Of a stretch of 64,000 nt of DNA, positions 25,732-34,098 are shown piece after piece (positions within the stretch are counted from its first letter, which is position 1; the number at the start of each line of letters is the position of its first letter). Origin of the DNA: Taishania sp045629585 (lineage in GTDB: Bacteria > Bacteroidota > Bacteroidia > Flavobacteriales_D > Crocinitomicaceae); contig JAZQRM010000080.1 of the NCBI GenBank assembly GCA_045629585.1, forward strand, positions 1 through 64,000, written 5' to 3'. Both the position numbers and the translations under genes were made by a program. The notes beneath the pieces are model-generated. The model was not told the origin of the DNA, did no database searches, and saw nothing but the letters and a program-made list of their open reading frames with translations.

Positions 25732-25761
25732 AAACGGGTATAAATGCATTTATACCCGTTT
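25732..25761. terminator. Perfect 30-bp palindrome between two convergent genes, likely bidirectional terminator
   Basis: The 30 bases run from AAACGGGTATAAAT through a central GC to ATTTATACCCGTTT and are a perfect palindrome with no unpaired spacer. It sits one base after the stop of the cyclase-HD gene and 18 bases beyond the stop of the convergent usp gene. A/T runs on each side are short, so termination is likely but not certain. Confidence 0.65.
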
Positions 25762-25779
25762 AACAATAATTACAGTGTG

Positions 25780-26580
25780 TTAGTTAAATAAACCTTCAAT
25801 TGGGTTTACAACTAGTACAGGAATATTTGCAGTATTGTTTAGTAAGTAGGTTTCAGAATTGGCTGTAGCAACCCCAAAAAGATTGTTTTTATTCATGTTC
25901 ATAAAAGCTATTAAGTCCGAATTTATAGCTTTTGCATGTGTTACTATTTCTCTATCAAAATTTTGTGTAGAGGCAATTTTAGTGGTAACAGTAATATTGC
26001 GTTCTGCAAAAAAGTTATTAGCAAATTCTATTTTACTAGCAATTTGCTTTCTTAGTAGTGGATTTGGTTCATCAGGTGTGATCAAATGAACTTGAGACTT
26101 GAAGTACATTGCTAAATCGGCGACAATAGCCAATTTTTGTTTCGTTTCTTTATTTAAATCCAATGGGACAACAATGTTGTCATATTCCGTAATTTTTGTG
26201 GTTTTTTCTTGTACAATTATAAATGGAACATTCGAATTAGTGACTACTTTGAGTGCATTACTTCCAGTTAGATGTTGCCATCCTTGGATACCATGCGTGC
26301 CCATAAAAATTAATTCTGCATTGTTTTCGGCTGCAAATTCACCAATATCTTCAAAGATATTGCCAATTCTCACATGTGGATGAATAGCAATAGATCCTTT
26401 TTTTGATTGTATGATGGCTTGTAATTTAGCTTCCGCGCTTTCGATTTCTTTCGCTTTTGAAACGACATGCAATAATATAATTTGGGCTTGAATATTTATA
26501 GCGGTTGATATCGCATGATCTAACGCAACGTCGGCTACTGATGTAAAATCATGTGGAACAACAAATGTTTTTGTTTTCAT
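25780..26580 (-). CDS. Universal stress protein, tandem UspA domains
   Basis: 266 residues with two Usp folds, about 1-140 and 148-266. The first starts FVVPHDFTSVADVALDHA and ends with the nucleotide-loop motif GTHGIQGWQHLTGSNA followed by NVPFIIVQ. The second has IVVPLDLNKETKQKL and ends NIPVLVVNP but lacks a clear GxxG(x9)GS loop, so only the first is likely to bind ATP. Family members respond to stress and growth arrest; the exact role here is unknown. It is monocistronic and convergent with the cyclase-HD gene. Confidence 0.92.
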   Translation of the reverse strand: MKTKTFVVPHDFTSVADVALDHAISTAINIQAQIILLHVVSKAKEIESAEAKLQAIIQSKKGSIAIHPHVRIGNIFEDIGEFAAENNAELIFMGTHGIQGWQHLTGSNALKVVTNSNVPFIIVQEKTTKITEYDNIVVPLDLNKETKQKLAIVADLAMYFKSQVHLITPDEPNPLLRKQIASKIEFANNFFAERNITVTTKIASTQNFDREIVTHAKAINSDLIAFMNMNKNNLFGVATANSETYLLNNTANIPVLVVNPIEGLFN

Positions 26581-26661
26581 TCGTTTTTTTGTTTTAGCTA
26601 TGGTGATTCAAATATGACAAAAAAAAATCATTGTTATGTCGTTTAATTGTCAGATTCAGTT

Positions 26662-27555
26662 TTATTTTTTAATTCTTTTATTTTGGTAGGTTTTTAATAT
26701 AGAATTAGCGAGCACAGTAATAATTATGACAGAGGAACCTATATAAAATTTAGGACCTACTAATTCATGTTCATTTAGTATAAAAATTGCCAAAATGATG
26801 GTATACACGGGTTCTAGGTTTATGCTTAATGAAACAGTGAATGCACCTAATTTTTTCACGACATTTATAATGGTAACAAAAGCAAAACTAGTACAGATTA
26901 ATCCAAGAAATAGCAGCCACCAAAAGTCAGAACTTGATAATGCAATGTAATCCCAATTTAGTTTATTAGTTATTGATAATAAAGCGGTTATAAATATAAA
27001 TCCGATAATCATTTCGTAAAAAGTGATGATAGGTGTTTCAATAGATTGAGATAATTTGGCGTTAGCCACACTAAATAGAGCCGCCAAAAAAGCAGAAACT
27101 AAACCCAGTGAAAGTGCTGCCATTTCTTCCACTTTTAGGTCTGTTGAAACGTAATAGATACCAAAAATGACCACAAGGCCCATAGAAAATTCAGCCCATG
27201 AAAATTTCTTTTTCATGATAATTGGCTCAAGCCAAGTAACGTGTAATGTGACAGTGGATAAACAAAGTATTCCTAATGATGCAGTAGATAGTGCTATAGT
27301 TTGATAGAAGGTAATCCAATGTAAACTAGTAATGATTCCAACTATTATGAGGTAAAAAAGATGTTTTTTATTCTTGACTAGAAAAGGTATCTTCAGATAA
27401 TAAATATAGCAAAAAAGCCCTATGGCTGCTATAAACACACGATACCAAACAATCACTACTGGATCAAGGAGTATTAATTTGCCAAGGATTCCTGTAAATC
27501 CCCAAATAAAAATAGTAAGGTGAAGTAAAATTTGATTTTGGTATTTCTGCAACAT
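26662..27555 (-). CDS. EamA-family (DMT superfamily) transporter
   Basis: 297 residues, about ten membrane helices arranged as two EamA repeats (about 8-138 and 150-285). The start LHLTIFIWGFTGILGKLI and the end-of-repeat motif SINLEPVYTIILAIFILNE are typical of drug/metabolite exporters of the RhaT/YdcZ class. Substrate cannot be predicted. A second, distantly similar EamA gene lies at 56184. It is read alone; a terminator of the upstream gene lies just before its start. Confidence 0.92.
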   Translation of the reverse strand: MLQKYQNQILLHLTIFIWGFTGILGKLILLDPVVIVWYRVFIAAIGLFCYIYYLKIPFLVKNKKHLFYLIIVGIITSLHWITFYQTIALSTASLGILCLSTVTLHVTWLEPIIMKKKFSWAEFSMGLVVIFGIYYVSTDLKVEEMAALSLGLVSAFLAALFSVANAKLSQSIETPIITFYEMIIGFIFITALLSITNKLNWDYIALSSSDFWWLLFLGLICTSFAFVTIINVVKKLGAFTVSLSINLEPVYTIILAIFILNEHELVGPKFYIGSSVIIITVLANSILKTYQNKRIKK

Positions 27556-27583
27556 TTGAAATGTAATAATGCCGCAAAACTAA

Positions 27584-27619
27584 AGAAAAAAGGACGATTC
27601 AGAGAAGATTCGTCCTTTT
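27584..27619 (-). terminator. Terminator of the exported coiled-coil gene
   Basis: AAAAAGGACGA and TCGTCCTTTTT form an 11-bp stem around a short loop, and on the minus strand a T-run follows. It is located just after the stop of the leftward coiled-coil gene. The flanking T/A tracts would also allow termination in the other direction. Confidence 0.8.
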
Positions 27620-27629
27620 TACATTTTTA

Positions 27630-28811
27630 TTATTTTAGAAGTTTAGAGCGCTTTGCATCAATTTTTCTTTGTTGTTCATCTAATTTTGCATTAGATAGGT
27701 CTAGTTTAGCGTGTGCTGTTTGAGCTTTCAAACCATCCAGTTTTCCTTTGCTTGTTTGTTTTTCTATTTTACTTCTTTGGTCACTAATTTTTTTACGATT
27801 TGCATCCAATTTGTTTTGAGTGTTATCCAGTTTTGCTAGACTCGCGTTTACTTTATCTGCTTCTTTGGCTTTTTTCTCCGCTTCTTTAACTTGTTTTTGA
27901 GCTTCTTTAGCTTGTTTTAAGGCATCTTTATGCGCTTTTTCAGCTTCTTTCTGTGCTTTTTTTGCACTCTTTTGATCTTGTAAAGCTTGTTTTTTAGTAG
28001 CTTCTTGCTGTTTCGCTTCTGCTTTTTGTTGTTTTAATTTATTTTTAGCATCACTTAACTCTTGTTTTTGAGACTCTTGGACAGATTTAGCCTCTTTTTC
28101 CATAGACTTAGTTTCTTTTTTATTATTTTCCAATTGTCCTTGTACAGGTGTTCCAGCTCTTTCTTTTGCTCCCTCTATTCGTTTTTGAGCTTCTTCTTCA
28201 CGTGCTTTCTTTTCAGCCTCTAAACGCGCAGCTTGTTCTTGTTTTTTCGTTTCTGCTGCTTGTGCTACTTGTTTAGCTTGTTCAATTTGCTGTGCTGCTT
28301 GTGTTCGCGTTTGTTCGGCACTTGTATTTAATTCTGAAGCTGATTGTTGTAGTCTTTCTTTTTCAGCTAATGCTGCTGCTGCTGCTGCTTTGGCTTCATC
28401 AGCTCGTTTAGCTTGGTCAGCTTCTTTTGTAGAAATCTCGTCAATTGAAGATGATTTAGCTTTTAGTAGAAAACTATACGTTTTTCCTGATTCTAATTTT
28501 ATATCCTTTTGTGAATCGCTTGAATATAAAGCGTGTGTAACATCTATACGTACTAATTCGCCAGCGTATTTCGCAACAGTAATATTAACTTTTCCGTCCG
28601 CATCTGATAGACCTGAACCAATTGCCATATTATTATGTGTTACTTTAACTAAAGCGCCAGTTACAGGTTTATCTTTACTAGTGATTTTTACTGTAAACGA
28701 TACATTGTCGTTTTCGATATTTTCAATAACATCCGTTTTAACTTCAGCAGGAGAAAATGCAAATGTTGCCCCTGATAAAATCAAAGAAATTAGAACTATA
28801 ATCTTTTTCAT
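27630..28811 (-). CDS. Exported protein with Ig-like N-domain and long Lys/Ala/Gln coiled coil
   Basis: 393 residues. Signal peptide 1-18 (MKKIIVLISLILSGATFA). Residues about 35-115 form a carboxypeptidase-regulatory or Ig-like beta domain (KPVTGALVKVTHNN, then LSDADGKVNI). From about 128 to the end the chain is low-complexity helix made of K, A, Q, E with heptad character (repeats of KEAEK, KQAKEAQK and KAQKEAEKA), like the helical rod of TolA. It has no OmpA, lipobox or C-terminal sorting domain. Likely periplasmic. Function unknown; homology searches would need masking because of composition. Confidence 0.8.
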   Translation of the reverse strand: MKKIIVLISLILSGATFAFSPAEVKTDVIENIENDNVSFTVKITSKDKPVTGALVKVTHNNMAIGSGLSDADGKVNITVAKYAGELVRIDVTHALYSSDSQKDIKLESGKTYSFLLKAKSSSIDEISTKEADQAKRADEAKAAAAAALAEKERLQQSASELNTSAEQTRTQAAQQIEQAKQVAQAAETKKQEQAARLEAEKKAREEEAQKRIEGAKERAGTPVQGQLENNKKETKSMEKEAKSVQESQKQELSDAKNKLKQQKAEAKQQEATKKQALQDQKSAKKAQKEAEKAHKDALKQAKEAQKQVKEAEKKAKEADKVNASLAKLDNTQNKLDANRKKISDQRSKIEKQTSKGKLDGLKAQTAHAKLDLSNAKLDEQQRKIDAKRSKLLK

Positions 28812-28900
28812 TTTATATCTTTTGATTCAAGATACGAAATAAATCAAACAATTTCAACAAAGAAGAAGAGTACTAACATATTTTTGATTTATTTTTACTG

Positions 28901-30019
28901 ATGCTTTTCTCTAAAGTTGCCGGTCAGGATTATTTAAAAAAACATTTTATCCAAGAAATAAATTCGGGTAAAATTTCGCACGCACGCCTATTTTTAGGTC
29001 ATGCGGGTTCAGGAACTCTTCCATTAGCACTTGGATTTGTTCAATATTTATTTTGTAGAAACAAAGGCAGTGTTGATAGTTGTGGACAATGCGATCAATG
29101 TATTAAAGTTTCCCAATTACAGCATCCTGATTTACATTTTTCTTTCCCAACCGTCCAGGCTGAAGCCAAATTTTCAAGGGAAAAATTACCAGAATGGAGA
29201 AAGCAAATAACCGAAAATCCTTACTTTAATTTAAAAGACTGGGTAAGTGTTATTGATCCGAAAGGGCGAAATGCGATAATTGGTTCAGAAGAAAGTTTAG
29301 AAATTGTAAAAGCACTTTCTCTAAAGTCTTATGAAGGATCCTATAAAGTGATGATTATTTGGTGTGCTAATGACATGAATGTTACAGCAGCCAATAAATT
29401 GTTGAAAATTTTAGAAGAGCCACCAGCAAAAACTCTTTTTATTTTAATTGCTGAGACTGAAGATACTATGTTGAAAACCATTTTATCGCGTACACAAATT
29501 GTTAAAATTCCTCGATTAGATACGGACGCAATTGCTGCTTATTTGCATCTTAAAAATAAGATACCAATGACGACAGCGAGTAATATTTCAACTCGTTCAG
29601 AAGGTAATTTGCGATTAGGCATAGAAATGGCGGAGAATAACGATATTAATGGTGACGAATTAAAGGAGTTTATTCAATTTATGCGAATTTGTTATAAAAA
29701 GGATGTAATTGCAATGTTAGAGTGGTCTGACGCTATGGGGAGTGAGGCTAGAGATAGACAAAAGTCCTTTTTACATTATTGTTTGCACATGTTTCGTCAA
29801 AGTATATTAAAAAATTATACACAAGATATTTTAGTGAGATTGACAGATGATGAAACAGATTTTTTAAAGAATTTTGCTCGTTTTATCACTGGAAATAATA
29901 TTATAGATTTTAATGAAACATTTAATAATGCAATCTATCATATTGATAGGAATGCCAATGCGAAGATTGTACTTACTAATGTTTGTTTCAAGGTAATGCG
30001 ATTCATTCACTTTGCTTAA
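28901..30019 (+). CDS. holB: DNA polymerase III delta-prime-type clamp-loader subunit
   Basis: 372-residue AAA+ protein of the HolB/DnaX family. It has the zinc cluster Cys52, Cys61, Cys64, Cys67 (CGQCDQC) typical of clamp-loader subunits. The P-loop is degenerate: GHAGSGT at residues 33-39 lacks the Lys needed for ATP binding, as expected of delta prime. The sensor-1 region reads LLKILEEPPAKTLFILIAE with the SRC motif replaced by SRTQIV, also seen in Bacteroidota. It is followed after 69 bases by ricT and gldH in the same direction. A TATTTTTG -7 element lies 14 bases before the ATG without a clear -33. Confidence 0.9.
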   Translation: MLFSKVAGQDYLKKHFIQEINSGKISHARLFLGHAGSGTLPLALGFVQYLFCRNKGSVDSCGQCDQCIKVSQLQHPDLHFSFPTVQAEAKFSREKLPEWRKQITENPYFNLKDWVSVIDPKGRNAIIGSEESLEIVKALSLKSYEGSYKVMIIWCANDMNVTAANKLLKILEEPPAKTLFILIAETEDTMLKTILSRTQIVKIPRLDTDAIAAYLHLKNKIPMTTASNISTRSEGNLRLGIEMAENNDINGDELKEFIQFMRICYKKDVIAMLEWSDAMGSEARDRQKSFLHYCLHMFRQSILKNYTQDILVRLTDDETDFLKNFARFITGNNIIDFNETFNNAIYHIDRNANAKIVLTNVCFKVMRFIHFA

Positions 30020-30088
30020 AATAAAAGGTTATTAATTTTAAGTTGGAATTGTTAACTTTACAAGTAATAAATTAAGAAAAATAGAATT

Positions 30089-31636
30089 ATGGGTTGTTCA
30101 AGTTGTAGCTCAGGAGGAGGAACTCCACGTGGGTGCAAAAATCATGGTACCTGTAGTTCTGGCGGATGTAACAAATTAGAAGTTTATGATTGGTTAGGAA
30201 ATATTACACTTCCTCAAGGTCAAGAAGCTTATGATATACTAGAAATTCGATTTAAAAATAGTCGTAAGGCATTTTATAGAAATTCGAAAGGATTAGACCT
30301 ATATATTGGTGATGTGGTAGTGGTAGAAGCTGCTCCAGGTTATGATGTAGGTGTGGTCTCAGTAATTGGTGAGTTAGCCAGAATTCAGGTCAGCAAAAAA
30401 GCTCCAAATCTCAAAATGAGCGAGGTGAAAAAGGTTTTGCGTGTTGGTAATCAAAAGGATATTGATAATTGGCAAAAAGCAAGATCTTTAGAGAAAGATG
30501 TGATGTATTCTTCCAGAACCCTTGCGGTTAATTTGGGACTACAAATGAAAATTTCTGACGTTGAATATCAAGGAGATTTAACGAAAGCAACTTTTTACTA
30601 CACAGCGGAAGGGCGAGTGGATTTCAGACAGTTGATTAAAGACATGGCTGAAGCCTTTAAGATTCGTATCGAAATGCGACAAATTGGTGCTAGGCAAGAA
30701 GCTTCTCGTTTAGGCGCAATTGGTAGTTGTGGTAGAGAGCTTTGTTGTTCAACTTGGTTGACAGATTTTAGATCAGTATCGACTTCAGCGGCACGTTATC
30801 AACAATTATCATTAAATCCTCAAAAACTTGCGGGTCAATGTGGTAAACTCAAGTGCTGTCTTAATTATGAATTGGATATGTATTTGGATGCTTTAAAAGA
30901 GTTTCCAAAAAATGATGTTAGGATTAATACATCTAAAGGATGGGCCAATCACATTAAAACAGATGTTTTTAAACGTCAAATGTGGTTTGCATACTCGGGC
31001 GAAGCAGCTATAGGTTCAGGTCTTATTCCATTGTCGCCAACACGCGTCAAGGAGTTAATTGATATGAATAAAAATGGTGTTGTACCTAAAGATTTAAACG
31101 AGTATATTGAACAAGTTGAAGTCATCGTTACACCTGATTATGAAAATGTTGTTGGTCAAGATAGTTTAAATCGTTTTGAGCATACTTTTAAAGGAAAAGT
31201 AAATCCGAAGAAGAATAGACGAAAAAAAATTGTTGGTAATGCAAACGACGTTTCTATTGTTAATCCTGTTAATAATCCAAGAGTGGGGGATAGCACGGAA
31301 GGAACAGATAGAAAACCACGTCCAAGAAAGAAGAAGCCGGTAAATCCGAATGCGACCGTTACGAATCCAAATGCTCCAAATGCTCCAAAATCTGTTAACC
31401 GTCCGCAAGCTGCGAAAGGAAATGGAACTAGGGAAGAAGGACGCAATTTATTAGAACTTAGTAAAACTAATGCGATAAACAAAACGGTAGATTCTGCGGA
31501 AGCGGCAGGATCTAAAAAACGTCCAAATAATAGAAATAAGCGTAAACCTCGACCTTCTGGTGGACAAAGTCCAGAAAAGGGAGGGCAGGTGAACGAGTCA
31601 AAAGGAAGTACGCCCAATTCGTCAACCAATGAATAA
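30089..31636 (+). CDS. ricT: PSP1-domain protein, RicT family
   Basis: 515 residues. A short Cys-rich N-terminus (Cys3, 6, 16, 22 and 27 in a Gly/Ser context) precedes the PSP1 core (about 50-330), which includes GSCGRELCCSTWL and GQCGKLKCCLNYELD, both conserved Cys pairs of the RicT family. From about 370 the tail is basic, Pro/Asn/Lys-rich and predicted disordered. In Bacillus, RicT (YaaT) joins RicA and RicF in an iron-sulfur complex affecting RNase Y and development. Neither partner is in the window, so the role here is uncertain. Its stop overlaps the gldH start by eight bases. Confidence 0.88.
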   Translation: MGCSSCSSGGGTPRGCKNHGTCSSGGCNKLEVYDWLGNITLPQGQEAYDILEIRFKNSRKAFYRNSKGLDLYIGDVVVVEAAPGYDVGVVSVIGELARIQVSKKAPNLKMSEVKKVLRVGNQKDIDNWQKARSLEKDVMYSSRTLAVNLGLQMKISDVEYQGDLTKATFYYTAEGRVDFRQLIKDMAEAFKIRIEMRQIGARQEASRLGAIGSCGRELCCSTWLTDFRSVSTSAARYQQLSLNPQKLAGQCGKLKCCLNYELDMYLDALKEFPKNDVRINTSKGWANHIKTDVFKRQMWFAYSGEAAIGSGLIPLSPTRVKELIDMNKNGVVPKDLNEYIEQVEVIVTPDYENVVGQDSLNRFEHTFKGKVNPKKNRRKKIVGNANDVSIVNPVNNPRVGDSTEGTDRKPRPRKKKPVNPNATVTNPNAPNAPKSVNRPQAAKGNGTREEGRNLLELSKTNAINKTVDSAEAAGSKKRPNNRNKRKPRPSGGQSPEKGGQVNESKGSTPNSSTNE

Positions 31637-32087
31637 ATATTTTTTTTCCATTCTAATTATAATTTTAGGGCTTACTTCTTGTTCTAAATCGTCTTATTAT
31701 GAAAAGATATATTCATTTAAAGATAGAGTTTGGAACATGGATGAGATTGCTACTTTTGATGTTGATTTCTCGGACACAAGTGCGATTTATCAATTTAACT
31801 TGACTATCCGCACAACTACGGATTATCAGTATAATAATTTATGGTTTTTTTGGACTTCAATTACTCCAGATGGAGTGGAAGTTAGAGAGCCATTCATGAT
31901 TAGGATAACTGATGAGGTAGGTAATTGGTTAGGAAAGAAAAGTGGTTCGATGGTTGAAAATCAGTTGACCTTTCAGCCAAGAAAAATTGCAGTTCCAGGT
32001 AATTATAAATTCAAATTAGAGCAAGCTGTCACTACAGATGTGATTGATGAGGTCGTTGATATTGGATTAGTGATTCAAAAGAAATAA
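31629..32087 (+). CDS. gldH: Gliding motility lipoprotein GldH
   Basis: 152 residues. Lipoprotein signal peptide with lipobox LTSC (Cys18). The body matches GldH: a beta-rich domain with YSFKDRVWNMDEIATF, the FNLTIRTTTDYQYNNLWFF block split over residues 54-74, and the C-terminal FKLEQAVTTD. In Flavobacterium johnsoniae GldH is needed for gliding and type IX secretion. No other gld gene is in the window, and holB-ricT-gldH appears to be one operon, ended by a strong hairpin. Confidence 0.9.
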   Translation: MNKYFFSILIIILGLTSCSKSSYYEKIYSFKDRVWNMDEIATFDVDFSDTSAIYQFNLTIRTTTDYQYNNLWFFWTSITPDGVEVREPFMIRITDEVGNWLGKKSGSMVENQLTFQPRKIAVPGNYKFKLEQAVTTDVIDEVVDIGLVIQKK

Positions 32088-32088
32088 C

Positions 32089-32119
32089 AAAAAAGCCATT
32101 CAAACTGAATGGCTTTTTT
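32089..32119. terminator. Bidirectional terminator after gldH
   Basis: GCCATTCA and TGAATGGC form an eight-base stem with a three-base loop, flanked by six A on the left and six T on the right, so it can work in both directions. The convergent small gene ends 41 bases further on. Confidence 0.92.
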
Positions 32120-32159
32120 GTTTAACTGTATTTCTAAAATTACTTTTTTTCAGCAGATA

Positions 32160-32384
32160 CTATTTCTTTTTGAAGAAGGTTTTAATTTTATCCCTAAATA
32201 GAAATAAAATAATCAAATAGGGAACAGCCATTAAATAGAGTATCCCATAATTGATATTACTACCAAAAGAGGATTCATCAGCTTCTGTTGCTTGTTCCAT
32301 TACCAATTTACATTGCGAACATCCTTGTCCGTAAGCCAAATCTACTATTGTTAGTAGAATCAATAGAAGGACCATCTTTTTCAT
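32160..32384 (-). CDS. Small exported membrane protein with a CxxC motif
   Basis: 74 residues. An N-terminal signal sequence (1-20) is followed directly by GCSQCK (Cys22 and Cys25), a short acidic/Ser segment, one membrane helix (about 47-64) and the basic tail DKIKTFFKKK. The mature protein would thus be a single-span inner-membrane protein with a vicinal-type CxxC outside the cytoplasm. I do not recognise a named family. A redox or metal role is possible but not shown. It stands alone between gldH and a TPR lipoprotein. Confidence 0.7.
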   Translation of the reverse strand: MKKMVLLLILLTIVDLAYGQGCSQCKLVMEQATEADESSFGSNINYGILYLMAVPYLIILFLFRDKIKTFFKKK

Positions 32385-32496
32385 GACCTAAATTTACAAA
32401 TTATAAAGATATAGCGTTTCAAAATAACAGAACTTTAGTCTTATCGCTAACGTTCTTAAGTGGTGTAGTGCAGAAAACTTTATTATTTTTGTTTTT

Positions 32497-33504
32497 ATGA
32501 AAAAATGGATTTATTCAACTTTGGTGTTATCTACTTTTTTATTTGCTAGTTGTAAAACTGAAACGGCAAATAGTATTACCCCTAACACCAATTCTATAGA
32601 TAGTTTATTACAGCTTTATCCTGACAGTGTTAATCTGCTAGTCTATAAAGCGGAACAGTTGTCTAGCGATTACAAATATTATGAAGCTTTGGAGTTTGCA
32701 GCTAAAGCATTTCGTTTAGATACGAATAATTTAGAATCTAGACATATTTATGCATCATGTTTGAATAATAAAGAGAATCGTTCTTTTGCGGAAGTAGCAA
32801 ACGCACAACGCCATTTTCAATATATTTTGAAACGCGACCCTAAAAATGTTGGGGTAATGGTTGAATTAGCAACTACATTTGGTTTTATGCAAGATTTTGA
32901 TAGTGCCTTTAGTCAAATTAATGAAGCTTTAAAAGTTGATGATAAAAACAGAGATGCTTATGTTTACAAAGGTACGCTCTATAGATCAACAGGAAAGATA
33001 GATCTTGCTAAATCCTCTTATGAGACGGCCATTCAAATGGATCCTAAATACTATGAAGGTTATATCTTTTTGGCTTCGATTTATCAAAATGAACGCAATC
33101 CTGTTTCCTTAGAGTATTATAAGACTGCTTATGAATTAAAACCAATTGATGAATTGTTGTATGCTTATGCATATGCACTAGAAGATTTTGGTAAAATAGA
33201 GGAGGCTAAAAGTTATTACCGTAAACTAGCGAGTTCAAGTAATGGAAACTATGGTGCGGTTGGTAATTTTCATTTGGGTTGTGTAAAGCAATTGCGTGAA
33301 ATGGAAATAGATAGTGCGATTTATTTTTATACGGTCGCCGTTGATTTAGATAAAGATTATTTGGAAGCGTATCACAATAGAGGTATGTGTTTCGAAGAAA
33401 AAAAGGATGTGCAAAACGCAATGTTTAATTATTTGGAAGCGTTGAAGGTTGATCCAGAATTTGAGCTTTCTAAAAAAGCGTACGAGCGTATCCGAAAACG
33501 TTAA
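32497..33504 (+). CDS. TPR-repeat lipoprotein
   Basis: 335 residues with a lipoprotein signal (lipobox FASC, Cys19). About seven tetratricopeptide repeats cover residues 40-330, with characteristic Tyr/Gly/Ala spacing such as AYVYKGTLYRSTGKIDLAKSS and AYHNRGMCFEEKKDVQNA, each a single repeat. Such lipoproteins usually act as protein-protein scaffolds on the periplasmic side of the inner or outer membrane. The next gene starts on the base after its stop. A TATTTTTG element lies five bases before the ATG. Confidence 0.88.
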   Translation: MKKWIYSTLVLSTFLFASCKTETANSITPNTNSIDSLLQLYPDSVNLLVYKAEQLSSDYKYYEALEFAAKAFRLDTNNLESRHIYASCLNNKENRSFAEVANAQRHFQYILKRDPKNVGVMVELATTFGFMQDFDSAFSQINEALKVDDKNRDAYVYKGTLYRSTGKIDLAKSSYETAIQMDPKYYEGYIFLASIYQNERNPVSLEYYKTAYELKPIDELLYAYAYALEDFGKIEEAKSYYRKLASSSNGNYGAVGNFHLGCVKQLREMEIDSAIYFYTVAVDLDKDYLEAYHNRGMCFEEKKDVQNAMFNYLEALKVDPEFELSKKAYERIRKR

Positions 33505-34098
33505 ATGAAAAATCAAAAATTAATACAATTAGTAAGTGATTTAGCGATTCCAGTTCTAGGTTTTTATTTTTGGGATTGGAATTTATATTTTATACTCCTT
33601 TTCTTTTGCCTTGATATGATAGGCGGTGAGGTCATCTTATATTTAAAAGCGAAGAAAATTAAGGAAGTTCAAGTTGATTCTCAAACCAAGTATTGGAAAT
33701 CGTTTCAATTTATTAGTTTTCTACTTTTAGCTTTGAATTTGGTTTTTATTCATTTAGGAATGTATGCGTACCATCCTGATTTTAATATTTGGAAAGAAGT
33801 ACTTGCTTTTCTAAACTATAAAGAGATGGGTATTCAGCAAGGTTATGTTCTGATACCTCTTATCGGATTGATGGTTTATACGCAATACAAGGCTACTTTT
33901 CTTTTACCAGGTAAGCAATTTTTAATTCCTTTTAAAGGTTTGTATAAACGCAGTTTTCGGTTAAAATTTTCGGTTTTAATATTTACTGTCCTTGTTTCTT
34001 TATTGGCATCAACCGTTCAAGCAAGTGAGGCTGTATTACTTTGGGTTATTTTAATTCCAGTTTCTATTGTGAATTGGTTGAATAATGAAGATTTCTGA
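33505..34098 (+). CDS. Integral membrane protein of unknown function
   Basis: 197 residues with about six hydrophobic helices (near 9-28, 29-46, 65-84, 107-125, 150-168, 170-192). The second helix carries the acidic/Gly block CLDMIGGEVILYL, reminiscent of DUF6498-type membrane proteins, but I cannot confirm this. It begins directly after the TPR lipoprotein stop with no spacer, so the two are probably made together. Its stop abuts the stop of the convergent UPF0104 gene. Confidence 0.65.
   Translation: MKNQKLIQLVSDLAIPVLGFYFWDWNLYFILLFFCLDMIGGEVILYLKAKKIKEVQVDSQTKYWKSFQFISFLLLALNLVFIHLGMYAYHPDFNIWKEVLAFLNYKEMGIQQGYVLIPLIGLMVYTQYKATFLLPGKQFLIPFKGLYKRSFRLKFSVLIFTVLVSLLASTVQASEAVLLWVILIPVSIVNWLNNEDF

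Noticed and set aside
28390..28842. 150-residue open frame on the plus strand opposite the coiled-coil gene
   Set aside because: It is the antisense of a low-complexity K/A/Q-rich gene, with no protein-like features. The minus-strand frame has a signal peptide and a domain.
31156..31629. 157-residue minus-strand open frame opposite the tail of ricT
   Set aside because: Composition (Phe, Leu, Gly runs) mirrors the Pro/Asn/Lys-rich tail of ricT. No start context or domain.
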